A stretch of DNA of 64,000 bases, taken from assembly GCF_040712315.1 (NCBI RefSeq), contig NC_134013.1:31531001-31595000 (forward strand). Direction: 5' to 3'. The stretch's first letter is position 1, and each line of letters opens with the position of its first letter. Under the pieces are notes generated by a model. That model saw only the letters and a program-made list of their open reading frames with translations. It had not been told where the DNA came from and ran no database searches. The position numbers and the translations under genes are program-made. Shown in pieces: positions 24,908 to 36,040 of the stretch. Origin of the DNA: Castanea sativa. Taxonomy: Eukaryota > Streptophyta > Magnoliopsida > Fagales > Fagaceae.

Positions 24908-27201
24908 GATAGTTTTTATTTTTATTTTATAAATAAAATACAATTTCAACTTATAACCGTAATGATTATTTTTATTATCAGGTCAGACATCAATGATTCA
25001 ATATCTTATCCGACGACGAAATATTTTAGTAATTAAACTAATTTACACTGATTACAATAGTGGAGTAGGGAGACAATAATTTTGGTTCAAACTTGGAAAG
25101 TAGGTAATGCCACAAAACACCTAATTTTAAATTGATTTTAAAATGATATCTTGCAAGTAATGCAATTTTAAATTTGAGTAATGCTATAAATATAATAAAA
25201 AATTTCAACGTCAACTTTCACATGAACCTATTATTAATTTTTTTTTAATAACATAGCATGCTAATTTGAGAGTGTTGTGAAATTATTTAGTCCTTTTATC
25301 AGGTTAATTTTAAAACCATATTCTAATAAAAAAAAATTTAAAAAAAATATTAAAAATGAAACTGATCTTATCCTGTTGCGGGTAAGGTAACCTTTGGAAA
25401 ACGCACGCGATAAAGAGGGGCGTGGAACAGATGTACGGTTCATCGATGTACAAGGTAACCTTAAAAGTTAAAACCCGCCTCAAAGAAAACAACCAGCGAA
25501 GAAAATAAAAATAATAAAATAAAATAAAAAAACTCTAAAAACGTGGATCGGGGACCACATGGATGGTTGTTTGTTTGTCTCGACTTTTGTGTGAAAGTTA
25601 AAATAAAATAAAAAATAAAAAAAAGTAAGTCTGGGCCGGTTTTTATGTTTGTAGGGGCCCACGAGAAGAAGAAAAGGAACGGTGACGAGCCGCTGCCATA
25701 CACAGACTCAGAATCAGAAGTGGAGTGAGAGAGAAGAAGAAGAACACATATCACGGTCTGGTCTAACGTGTCACCACAATGTAGCGAGGTCCCAGCTACC
25801 AAACCTTCGATTTCGTATCGCCACGCGACCAAATACTTGACCTTTCCGTTACAGTTACATTTTACAGCTTTTCGATGCTGTCTTGGAAACATGCGGTACG
25901 TTACGTCTCTATCTTTTTTTATTATTATTTTTTTCTTTTTTCATTTTTTTTTTCGGTTCCCTTGAAGTCAGTGAATAAGCTGACTCAACTGAGACTGTAT
26001 TTAGGCTTAAAAATAGATCACATTCATTTACTTCCATTTTTAACCCGTATAATTTTACCATCTCACAACTGTCCTCTCCAAAACTGAGTGTAGTAAATAA
26101 AAAAGGGGTTTACTAATATATGTACATATTATTAGTAAATTATTTTATGAAGTTTTTTATATAAAAAAATAACTATTTTTTTGGCAATTTTTTAAATTTT
26201 TTTGTAAAAATTTCTCAAAATAGATAATTAATGTATGTTCTTAACCGAATCCAATAAAAAATGGTGAATTCATTTTTTAGTGACAAAAAAATAATTATAG
26301 TACCTCAAAGATAATTATAATAAAATGTGTGTAAAAATGTATAAATACTAGAATTTAAAAAATGGTCATGTTAATGGGTGCTATTAGGACTGGTTAACAA
26401 TTTATTTTAGGAAAATTTTGACATGTTTTTTATGGAAAATAGAAAAAGTTACCAAAATATTTTTTTTTCCTATATAAACTTTCTTAAAATAGTTTGTTAA
26501 CAATTGCCCTAAGAGTATCGATTAACATTTCCTTTTAAAAAATAAAGCATAAACTCCCTAACTATACAACTGTTAATTAGAAAATCATAACATATAAACG
26601 AACAAAAATATGATTTCTACCTCTTAAACAAAATAAATAAATATTTGATTTTTTTTTTTGAGATTAACACATCAATTTGTAAAATCTATATTGTAAAATT
26701 TATAATATCCCAAACATCAATTTTTATTTTTATTTTTATTTTTTGAGGTTTGTTTCCTATGCTATATCTTTTTCTTTTTTCTTTTTTAAAGGAGATATGT
26801 ATAGAGTGAGAGAGGTGGAGTTGGATCAATAAATATAAGAAACTATATATAAAAAAAAAAAATGTCATTAGGATTGAGCAATCACTTAAACCCCATATTC
26901 CATGCTATATCACAAGTTCATATATTAGATTTTATTATTTTAATTAAATTCCATTTCACAAATAATAAAAATTTTAAGACTACCACTTGTAGGTTAGTAA
27001 GCCTTATCACAATTATTTATTTTATTATTAATTAAACCATTAAATTCGCAAGTACTTCTAGCCAAGCTCTCTCTTTCACACACTGTGTCAAAATCTGACT
27101 TACTGATTCACACAGATGGGGGCTAACTTGAAATTTGACTTGTGGACTCATTTTGTTCCGATATCTTAGACACATTTGTAATTTTAGAAACGTAAATAAA
27201 G

Positions 27202-28303
27202 ACATGGCAAAACGGGTTAGAATTTTTTGACCTGATCCGAAAAATACCTGACTCAAACCCGATTTTTTTACTCAAAACAAAAATGGGTTAACCCAGGACC
27301 CGACCCTTGTTTTTTTGCGGGTCAACTCAACCCACGACCCTACCCAAACCCAAACCATTTTTTAAAACATTTTTTTGGTAAAAAATAATAATAAAATTAA
27401 GACAATATTGGTTTAATTGTTTGTTGTGAGCTTTAAAGAAACAATTGAGACATTTACATAACTGTATGCAAATTAAGTGAAAGATGAATGATTGAGCATT
27501 CTGTAATGAGTAAAGATTTTTAGATATCAAATAGCAAAGTGCATGCCAAGATAATCTGGTTATAGTACAGTTAAAAACATAGATTTAAAATTGTAGACAT
27601 GTGTGAGAAACATTCACAAGTGTGAAAATAGTGAAACCAACGTATCAAATTAACATAAATTATGAATGCTTAGACCTATTTTTTAACAATTTTTGTCCAA
27701 AATAAACGGCTTTTCAAAATAAATTATGATATTTACTAGAGTGTGTGTTGCTTAATAATGATATGATATTCATAAAAGAGACCATGTATAAATAAATAAA
27801 CAATCAAACTTTAATATATATCTCAAATTGAAATAGAATGCCAACCACAATTGACAATAGATTATAAAAATAATTTTCAAAATTGTAAATTTCTTATATG
27901 TTTTTATTCGTTGTCAAATAAATTATCCAATAAGTCATTTCTATTTTTTTTATTTTTTTATTTTGGGATGTTGATATTGTGCAAAAATAAAACTTGTGTA
28001 TTTGTTTTACTTATCTTTGTGTTATTTTGTTTTAGATAGCAATATTAGGATTTGTATAATTTTAAAATTATTAAATAAGTGTAATTCATTCTTGATATAA
28101 GTGGTGAATTCAAAGTAATGTATTTTACATCAAGTAATTTGTTGCATGACTTTCTAAATGACAAATACATGTTGTTTTCTTTAAAAAAAAAATCATGTGA
28201 AAAATACGAGTCAACTCGACCCGACCCAAACCCGTTTTTAACCCACTTAAAATGACTCGTTTGACCGAACCCGAACCTGACCCGACCCACCCGTTTTTCC
28301 ATG
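27202..28303. mobile_element. ~1.1-kb non-autonomous element with CCCGACCC-rich ends
   Basis: The left end CATGGCAAAACGGGTTAG and the reverse complement of the right end CATGGAAAAACGGGTGGG form inverted repeats. Next to both ends are runs of AACCCGAC/CCCGACCC words. The interior is plain AT-rich DNA with no coding capacity. This type of end is common in plant hAT-like non-autonomous elements. I could not confirm an 8-bp target duplication. Confidence 0.6.
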
Positions 28304-29242
28304 TTGGTAAATTGACACAATCTTTAGCAAACCCACCATCCATTTCAACATGGTAAATAATAAAATTTTACAGCAGTAAGAAAAGTCCCCGATACCAGGA
28401 TTACTCTCCACTTGGCATGCAAAATAGTGGCCCTTGTAATTTTCACCACATCCCAAACAAATTGGGTCCTTCCAATACTATCGACGATGAATCATATAAA
28501 ATCTCATGTGGCTAAATACAACAATGAAATCATACCCTTTTTTTTTTAAGGAAAAAAAATCATATCCTACTCAATGTAAGAAATTATGTAATTTTTTTAA
28601 GATCAAGAAACATTAATAAAAGTTGGGAAAATTTGACACGCTTTTAGGAAAATGATAGCTTCATGTCTATTCCATCTATGCCGTAATTGATATATGAAAA
28701 ATCAATTTCAGGAAACTCTCTAAAAAAAAGCATAAAAAATAAAAAATGTATAAGCATTGCATATATTATATGTTATATAAATGTTTGTATCCATTTGGTA
28801 TAAAGAATATGCCTCTAGTGTTCTTCTCAAAGAAAAAAAAAAAAAGAATATGCCCCTAGTGGGTTCACTAATCTGCTTAGTCTTATGGCACCCATGACAA
28901 TAATGATAGCAAAATCATGTATAATTTTACCTACATACAGGAGTTCAATTATCCATATTTAGCAAAAGAAAACTTTTGATAATTTTTTTTTGATTAAAAA
29001 ACTTTTGATAATTAAACTTTAAAGACAGTAGCTATAATACTTTCGCATTCACATTATCGATTTTATTTGCGTCGGCAGGGGATTTGAATGGTATGACATT
29101 AATTTAACTATCTTAACCAATATAGCACAAGATTTAAGAAAAATGATTTGACACAAATCTAACAATTCACCAAACCATTTTAAACGCTTTGCTCTTTTTT
29201 TATCTGAGCCATTTGAAATGTATACAATTATTAATAATATTT
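28304..29242. other. Intergenic, AT-rich; no gene seen
   Basis: Only AT-rich DNA with scattered poly-A/T runs. No domain, RNA gene or structured repeat was recognised. Confidence 0.45.
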
Positions 29243-29384
29243 TTAGGTACTCCTGGAGTACAGAGAAATGATACTTCTTCCTCTCATATTCATGATGGAC
29301 CTCACTATAAATTTAATGAGTGAACTCTACCATGAATGTGAGAAGAGGGAGTACCATTCTCCGTATTCCGAGAGTACCTAAGAA
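29243..29384. mobile_element. ~142-bp palindromic MITE
   Basis: The left half (TTAGGTACTCCTGGAGTAC, then a stretch with CTTCCTCTCATATTCATG) is mirrored by the right half (CATGAATGTGAGAAGAGGGA, then a stretch ending GAGTACCTAAG). The whole unit folds into one long hairpin. A more diverged relative lies at about 39296-39392. Confidence 0.75.
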
Positions 29385-29928
29385 TTACTCCAATTATTAT
29401 AAGCAATATACTAAAAATATGGGTTCAGATCCGCTAAATTTCTTAAGATACTCTATCAATGAATTTCCTTAAATTCTAACCACACTTTAATGATTTAATA
29501 GTCTAGATTCTTCCATGTTAGTATTCCACTAATAATATTCTTAAAATAATAAAATAATGTTGCAAACAAAACAATTAAAATTATTGTTAATAGCAAATAA
29601 AACAATTAAGATTATTACCCTATGAAATCTAAAAGATCTAAATCCTAAAAATATTACCAATTTTATTATGAAAAGATCTTATAAATTTACCTTCCAATAA
29701 ATATAACTAATGTCATATAACTATATAATAAAATGAAATCCACTTTCACGTACATGAGTTCTGAACCAAATCCCTAACAAGAAATTTTATCAATTAAACT
29801 AACTTCAACTTATTTTGAGTTGAAAAGTTGACAAATCACTCTATGCACTTTTTGTTTCAACATTAATATTTTCTCAAATCATTTTCTAAAAATCAATTTT
29901 TAGAAAACTATATTATTTTTCTATACTT
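29385..29928. other. Intergenic, AT-rich; no gene seen
   Basis: AT-rich sequence without recognisable coding or repeat structure, between two inserted elements. Confidence 0.4.
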
Positions 29929-30251
29929 GCGTTTTGTTTGTTTCAGTATCAACGTTTTATGAAAAATGGTTCATTTTCCAAATAACATTTTCTAGAAAAC
30001 TATATCATTTTCCAATGTTTGGTAACGACCTTGAAAATGAGCTTGAGAGTGTTTTCTGGTATTTGGTATGCAAATTTTTATTTTTATTTTTTATATTTAT
30101 TGTGTATTTTAAAACATGTGTATTATGTAAACCAACTAATGTAATCAATATAAATAATAATAAAAAACCAAAAATGAATTTGGTCTTCATACTAAAATTT
30201 TGACAATAGATACAATCAAAATTAGTTGTCAAATTTTATGGACAGGAACGT

Positions 30252-30284
<33 letters not shown>
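30252..30284. repeat. (CA)n microsatellite
   Basis: Perfect CA tract of about 16 units followed by ATATAT. Confidence 0.95.
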
Positions 30285-30289
<5 letters not shown>

Positions 30290-30870
30290 CAACAATTTGT
30301 CTATATATATATAATTGACATGGGAATACATCTATAATAAGTACAAATAACAATAATATTTAATTGTCTACTCTTTTTGTTGGTATACTAATTGTCTTCT
30401 ATGGTCAACCACAAGTCTTTAATATTACTCAAAATTATGTATTTATATAATGTATCTACATAATATATCATCACTACATAATATCTGCATAATGTATTTG
30501 TCAACAAAAAAGATTATCCTATGTAAAAGCAATTTAGAGTCATATAAACACTATGTTTAAAATTTTCGTCTTTTACTTCATTCATTCTTTCTTTCTTCTT
30601 TTTTATTTTTTTAGTACTTTTATGTGCAAAAAAAAAAAAAAAAAAACTTCTACCTGGAATCCATCAAACCAAAAATTTCTTAGAGAAAAAATAAAATTAA
30701 GTTTGAAATTCAAAGTAAAGAATTGAGATTTTGGTAGAGAGGAATGAAATAATTATCGTTGCAAATATGTTCTCTTTTGCAAGTTGGTAGAGAAGAATGA
30801 AATAATTATTGAGTAATGAGGGAAAAAAAATCTAATCAGAGAACTGTGTTATAAAGGGGAAGAGAAATAT

Positions 30871-30871
<1 letters not shown>

Positions 30872-30911
<40 letters not shown>
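30872..30911. repeat. (GA)n microsatellite
   Basis: Perfect GA tract of about 19 units inside the inverted-repeat element. Confidence 0.95.
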
Positions 30912-30914
<3 letters not shown>

Positions 30915-31190
30915 ATGGAAGAGGAGAGACCAGAGTTAGTGACAGTGAGGGTGTAAGGAAAGAAAAAGAAAAGGGAAGAGAGAAAGAGTGAGAGATCGTA
31001 CCGTGAGAGAGAGATTGTTTTCCAAAAAAGTTTTTTGGAAAACAACCTATAAAAAACAAGCCTTATTTTTCTTAAGATTTTCCGTTGACTAAAGATAGTT
31101 TTCCGTTGACCATTTTTTGTGTGCTACCAAACACTGAAAAATGTGGAAAACTATCTTTACAGAAAGTTTTCCAGCAAAACAAACAGAGCG

Positions 31191-31471
31191 TTGGTAGCAA
31201 TCTTAAAATGAGTTCAAATCTTCTATACCACTTGCCATGTTTTCATTTTACTTTCCTTATAAAATAACTGAAATTTAAAATGGAAAGCAGTCATACACAT
31301 GGTAAGTAGTGATTGGTGAAATATAGAGTAGTACACAAAAAGCAGTGTAGAGGATTTGGACTCTCTTAAAATGAGTTGAAAATTATATTTTTGTCTTCTC
31401 CTATTTAGCTTGATATAATAGGAAAATAACTTTATTTCAAGCCAAACTAAATAAAGAAAGTTAAAAGATTT

Positions 31472-31505
<34 letters not shown>

Positions 31506-32345
31506 TCTTGATACTAACAAATCTGTAAACACAAAATAAAAAAATTTATTTTCACACAAAATTTTATATCGAAACAAATGGAGCGAGGACTATGAGATAG
31601 AGTAATTTTTTTTATATTTAAAAGAAAAATGAGATGGAGTAATGTAAATGCAAACATAATGCATTCCTTTTGGAACGCAAAACACGCTTTGGTGGAATTT
31701 ATAATCCGCGGAATTCTAGAAATCCCCTCAACCCGGTGTCCTTCCAGTGGATTGCAATTACATAGTGGACAAATGACGATGAAACTCAACATGTAACATT
31801 GGAGGGCCAGTACAAGTATTGTTGGCAAAATCAAATGGGGTTATTTTCCTCTAAAAGAATTAAATTTTTTGAACCCCAAATAAAACAATAATGTCAAGAA
31901 CAAATAATTAGACGATTCATAGGAGGAAATGACAGTCTTATGTCCACTCTATCTTACCATAAAATTACAATTTACGTAACACATACTTTATAAGCTCTCT
32001 TTCCAGATAATATGGTTTTATTTGCCCATCCAACCATTTTAAGCGGTTAAAAAGCACTTATTTACAAATGATAATATAATTTTACTAGCCCATCCAATCA
32101 TTTAAAGCATTTAAAAAGCACATATTTACAAACGATAATATAAATTTATTAAACCCTCCAACCATTTGAAGCAGTTAAAAAGCACCTAATAATAAAAAAA
32201 AGTAAAAACCCATGTATACTTTTATTTTATTTTATTCCTTTTAAGTTTCCGACTTTCACCAATAGGCACTCTTGGCATGATAGCCTTTTTACATTTACAA
32301 AGTTCTTGCATGATAGGGGTTTGCAATTCAAATCTCCAAGAAGGA

Positions 32346-32388
<43 letters not shown>

Positions 32389-34000
32389 TTATATTATGTT
32401 AGAATAAAATTTCTATCTTGTATAAAAATAAAAATAACGTCAAACATGATAGTAAGAAAAAAAAATTTACCCAAAAAAGAAAAGAAAGGAAATATATATG
32501 TGTATACCATATATATACGATAACAATCTTTCTATGCTAGGCAGTAGGCTGCACCACTTTTTTCCCCTTATGATCCATATCTGTTTAATTTTAACCGTGT
32601 ATCTATTATTATAAAATATATTTCTATAAATCTGTCCAAAAAAAAAAAAATTCTATAAAGAAATATTCTAGGTAGAAATTAAGTACAGTTCTTTAAAGTG
32701 GTATACCTTAGACTTCTCAATTAAATCCAAATATCTATTAATGAATGCAACCATGCATCTAAATGAATTCAATTAAAAAAAAATGAATTCAATTAAAAAA
32801 AAATCTAAGATGTCTCACCTAAAAAACTTGTATTCTATATTATATTTGCCTTTGACTACGCGCACATGCGTGCTCAGAGGCTCTTCTATTTTTTTTTAGT
32901 AAAAGTTAATAATTTGTATATATTATAATTTAAAAAATACATATTTTTATTTTTCAAAGAGATGAAAATGATAAACTTTAGAGATAAACAAGAACTGTAA
33001 TTTATTTTTTAAATGTGGAGGGAAAGAAGCCCTAAATTTTATGAATTCTCTTTTTGAATTTAAAATAAAATTTGTTATTTGAAATTTATGACCATATTTC
33101 TAAATGAAGTTACCCTTCATTAATTCATTAATGATGGTATTTTTGAACAACATAAAAGTTCAATTGAAAGAGGGGAATCCTCTTATATATAGTATAAATA
33201 AATAAATAGATTAAAAATTAAGATTAATTCTCAAAAAAAAATCAAGATTAAATAAATAGGTACATATATTCAAAAAAAATATGTTTACAATAAAAACTCT
33301 AATATAATAGTAATTATATTGAAAAAGTCATATAGACTCGTTTAGCAATTAGCATGAATTTACACTTTTATAAAATGAAAGGTTCTGTTAACAGGTATCG
33401 AATTGCACCAACTAAGGTAGAATCCTATAATAGTTTTAATATCATTTTATAAGGAGTTGCATCATTTTCAACGTACAATTGATTTTTTTAACGCTTACAG
33501 CTTACTGTTTCCCAATATAGATATGATTCCTTAATCAACCACACACCGCATTTAACAAAAGAAAAAAATAAAATCCAAAATTGATGTCAATAAACAATTT
33601 GGCGGTTAAGGTTAGCACTGGAGTTGACACGATTCGGATATGTGGTGAAAAACGAACACGCACCCCTATCGTGTCAACTCTTGTGCATGGAAAGTAAGCC
33701 GAATCCTAATTTGATAATGTAGATTTTCGAGAAAGCAAAATCAAAATTCATTTCACCCTCTCTTTAAATAAAGAAATCTATGGGTTCCAACCTGTTATTA
33801 CACACTCAAACTTACCTTCTTCTACCCACCCAAATTCACACACACACACGCGCACAAAAAAAAAAAGAAAAAGAAAAAGAAAAAAGTATCTACTACTTTG
33901 TAACGTATATGGTAGTTACAGCGTGTTTCCTCACCAAAAAAAGAAATGCCTAGACATGACGCAGCAGCAAGTGTACCAACGAAAAATCAGAGGTCAATGG
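31191..34000. other. Intergenic, AT-rich; no gene seen
   Basis: No coding region was recognised. Contents include (AT)n tracts at 31480-31505 and 32349-32388, the 65-bp tandem repeat at 32025-32188, and many short poly-A runs. Confidence 0.45.
32025..32188. repeat. ~65-bp tandem repeat, 2.5 copies
   Basis: Copies start at 32025, 32089 and 32154 with CCCATCCAAYCATTT or CCCTCCAACCATTT. Each continues with AAGCRTTTAAAAAGCAC and, in the first two, TATTTACAAAYGATAATATAA. The array is imperfect and is not part of an element I could define. Confidence 0.85.
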
Positions 34001-35731
34001 TAGTATAAATTGTAAACCGTAGTTTATGATTTTTGCTTCACAGACAGACAGACAGACAGAGCCACAGTGAGAGAGTTTAAAGGTACAATAATACTAGTAC
34101 TATTTACTTTTCTTTTTTAGTTTTAATTTTTTAATTTTGGGTTTTTGTTTTTTCTGAAACGTGCTCTCTTTTATTTTCTAAAACACGCGTAGTCTCCGAC
34201 CTATCAATTCGTCTTTTTATTTTTTCATTTCTCTCTCTTTCTCTCTTCGCCTCGTTTCTTATGTTTGTGCCGGCGCCTCTCTTTGTTGTTGCCCTAGCCT
34301 ACCCCTCCTCGCATAAATCGCCTCATCAAAACCAATCCAAAATCCTAAAACAATAACAATAACAACTTCTTTGTTTTAAGGTAAACTCTCTCAATTCTTA
34401 TGTTTATGTTTATGTTTTTGCTTTTGCTTTTAAGTTTTTAGTATTTGTGGTTTTAAATTTTAACAATAAATTTCGAGTCTCAGTCCTTTGTATGCTTTTT
34501 TAGCTTTAGAATTCTCTCTCGCTCTCTCTCTCTCTCTCTGTTCGAAAACTACGTCGTTTTAAGGAATCTGACTCTGTCTTTCTCTCCCTCTCTGCTTTCG
34601 GAGTATTCTCTGATTCGTTTCTCCTTCAAGCTGTGAGAATCGCTAGGTAAATAATAGAATAACAAATCCTTTGTTTCTGTTTCTGTTTTTTTTTGAACTT
34701 TGTTTGAGCTGAATTTCTTTCAAGTATACAAAATCTCCATCAAATTCTGGGTTTCCTTTGTGTTCTTGGGGATTCTCAGCAACCAATCAGAGCTTAATTA
34801 GCGCTTTTGAGCTGGTGGATTTCACTCTTTGCTTTAGTTTTTATTTTTATTTTTATTTTTATTTTTCTTAAATTCCTTTTCCCCCAAATTATTTAATCGT
34901 TTTCATTACATTTGATGAATCTGCAGACAAAATTTTATCTTTTCAATTTTTAATAATCTTTTTGCTTTAAATTTTAGCTATAAACAGTTTCGTATATTCT
35001 GAACAGTTCAGTTGAATTGAGGTTTAGCATGTTTTTATTATAAATCTGTTAATTTCTTATATGAATTATTACTTTAGACTTTTGAAGCATTTATTAAATT
35101 TTGTAGATTGTATTCTGTTTTTGGATATGTGGGTCCGTGTTTGATTTCCCTAAATATGATAACAAAGTTCTCTATAGATTTCATCTTTTTATTTATTTAT
35201 TTATTTTTTTTTTAATTATGATTATGTTGATCTCTATAGTGATTTAATGTAAATTTTCCCTTTTTGTTTGGCTACTGAGAACCCTGTGTCAGCCTACTGA
35301 GTCTAACGCTTGTATTTATTCTGGGATTTAGGTAATGATGCTTAAATGATTTGAAAATTAGGATTTTTTTTTGGGTTATATTTTTTTATCAACCAGAAAG
35401 AGTTTGAGCATATTAGTTTCTGTTGAGATGTTTGTTTTTGGGGTTCTCCTTGGATTTGCGGAGATTCAAGTTAAATGCAATGTATTCAATACATGTGTTA
35501 TGGTAATTTACTTAGATTTTGTTGGTCGTTTTAAGGAATCTGAAGTTCTCTGATTTTGTTTCCACTTGAAGTTCTCTGAATTTTTCTTTCAATTATATGG
35601 AATTGTAGAATGTTCAGAATTTGACTATCTGAGCATGGGGAAGGCCAGATTGTTTTCTTAAGTTACTGATGTTTATGATAGTGACAATCAGTTACAATTT
35701 CTTGAGCTAACAGTTTGATCTATTTTTCAGG

Positions 35732-35803
35732 ATGCTTGACTACCAAAATGTTATTGTGAAGAAGTCAAATATAATCGAATTCGCCTTCACTTGTTCCAAC
35801 TGA
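35732..35803 (+). promoter_or_regulatory. Possible uORF 1 (23 codons) in the leader
   Basis: ATG at 35732 directly follows a good acceptor (TTTTTCAG|G). The frame encodes a 23-residue peptide starting MLDYQNVIVKK and ends in TGA. It would be in the mature leader only if this acceptor is used rather than the one at 35835. Confidence 0.35.
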
Positions 35804-35838
35804 TCAGTTAATTTCGGGTTATATTTCTACTTCAGGAA

Positions 35839-35904
35839 ATGGATCGGCGCGACACATCAGGATTTGTTAGCGGGGGTGGGATGGATTCATTTCGGGACAT
35901 CTAA
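35839..35904 (+). promoter_or_regulatory. Possible uORF 2 (21 codons) in the leader
   Basis: ATG at 35839 has A at -3 and G at +4, a strong plant context. It encodes MDRRDTSGFVSGGGMDSFRD plus one residue, then TAA, 136 bp upstream of the main ATG and out of frame with it. Because it lies after both candidate acceptors it should be in every mature transcript that initiates upstream. It could lower translation of the main frame. Confidence 0.5.
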
Positions 35905-36040
35905 CCGTAGTTTATCCTAGTTTTGTAGCTAATTTTCTTCATCCCAGAAGTCAGGCAGACTGTTCTGTTGCAACTAAGATTAGGTTTGGTAGCATTGACT
36001 CATTGTAAATATTTATCTATAAATATCCATCTATTATTTC

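Larger units (their letters stand above)
21196..27200. other. Intergenic, AT-rich with degraded small elements; no gene seen
   Basis: No open frame shows a domain. Contents include a 43-bp tandem duplication (21888-21974), a mixed CT/AT/GT microsatellite (22548-22612), a degenerate ~65-bp repeat (23236-23460), a MITE (about 24690-24838) and an (AT)n tract (24875-24902). The stretch 25660-25900 is noticeably richer in GC. It could be an old exon or promoter, but no protein similarity was recognised. Confidence 0.45.
29929..31190. mobile_element. ~1.26-kb non-autonomous inverted-repeat element
   Basis: The left end GCGTTTTGTTTGTTTCAG and the reverse complement of the right end (CGCTCTGTTTGTTTTGCTGG) match imperfectly. 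Similarity continues inward through repeated TTTTCCA/GAAAAC words, a 'CCAATGTTTGGTA' block near 30015 and its counterpart 'TACCAAACACTG' near 31125. The interior carries (CA)n and (GA)n microsatellites. No transposase is encoded. It could be MULE-like. Confidence 0.6.
34200..36040 (+). promoter_or_regulatory. Probable 5' leader with introns for the zinc-knuckle gene
   Basis: From about 34200 the sequence becomes CT-rich and less AT-biased, as in plant transcription starts. Possible donors follow 34380 (TTTTAAG|GTAAAC) and 34648 (GCTAG|GTAAAT); possible acceptors precede 35731 (TTTTTCAG|GATG) and 35836 (CTACTTCAG|GAAATGG). The exact exon choice cannot be settled without transcripts. No long open frame exists in this interval. 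Confidence 0.5.

Noticed and set aside
33830..33900. Possible promoter from CACACACACGCGCAC and nearby AAAGAAAAAG runs
   Set aside because: It is simple-sequence DNA with no adjacent coding exon or clear TATA box that I could defend.
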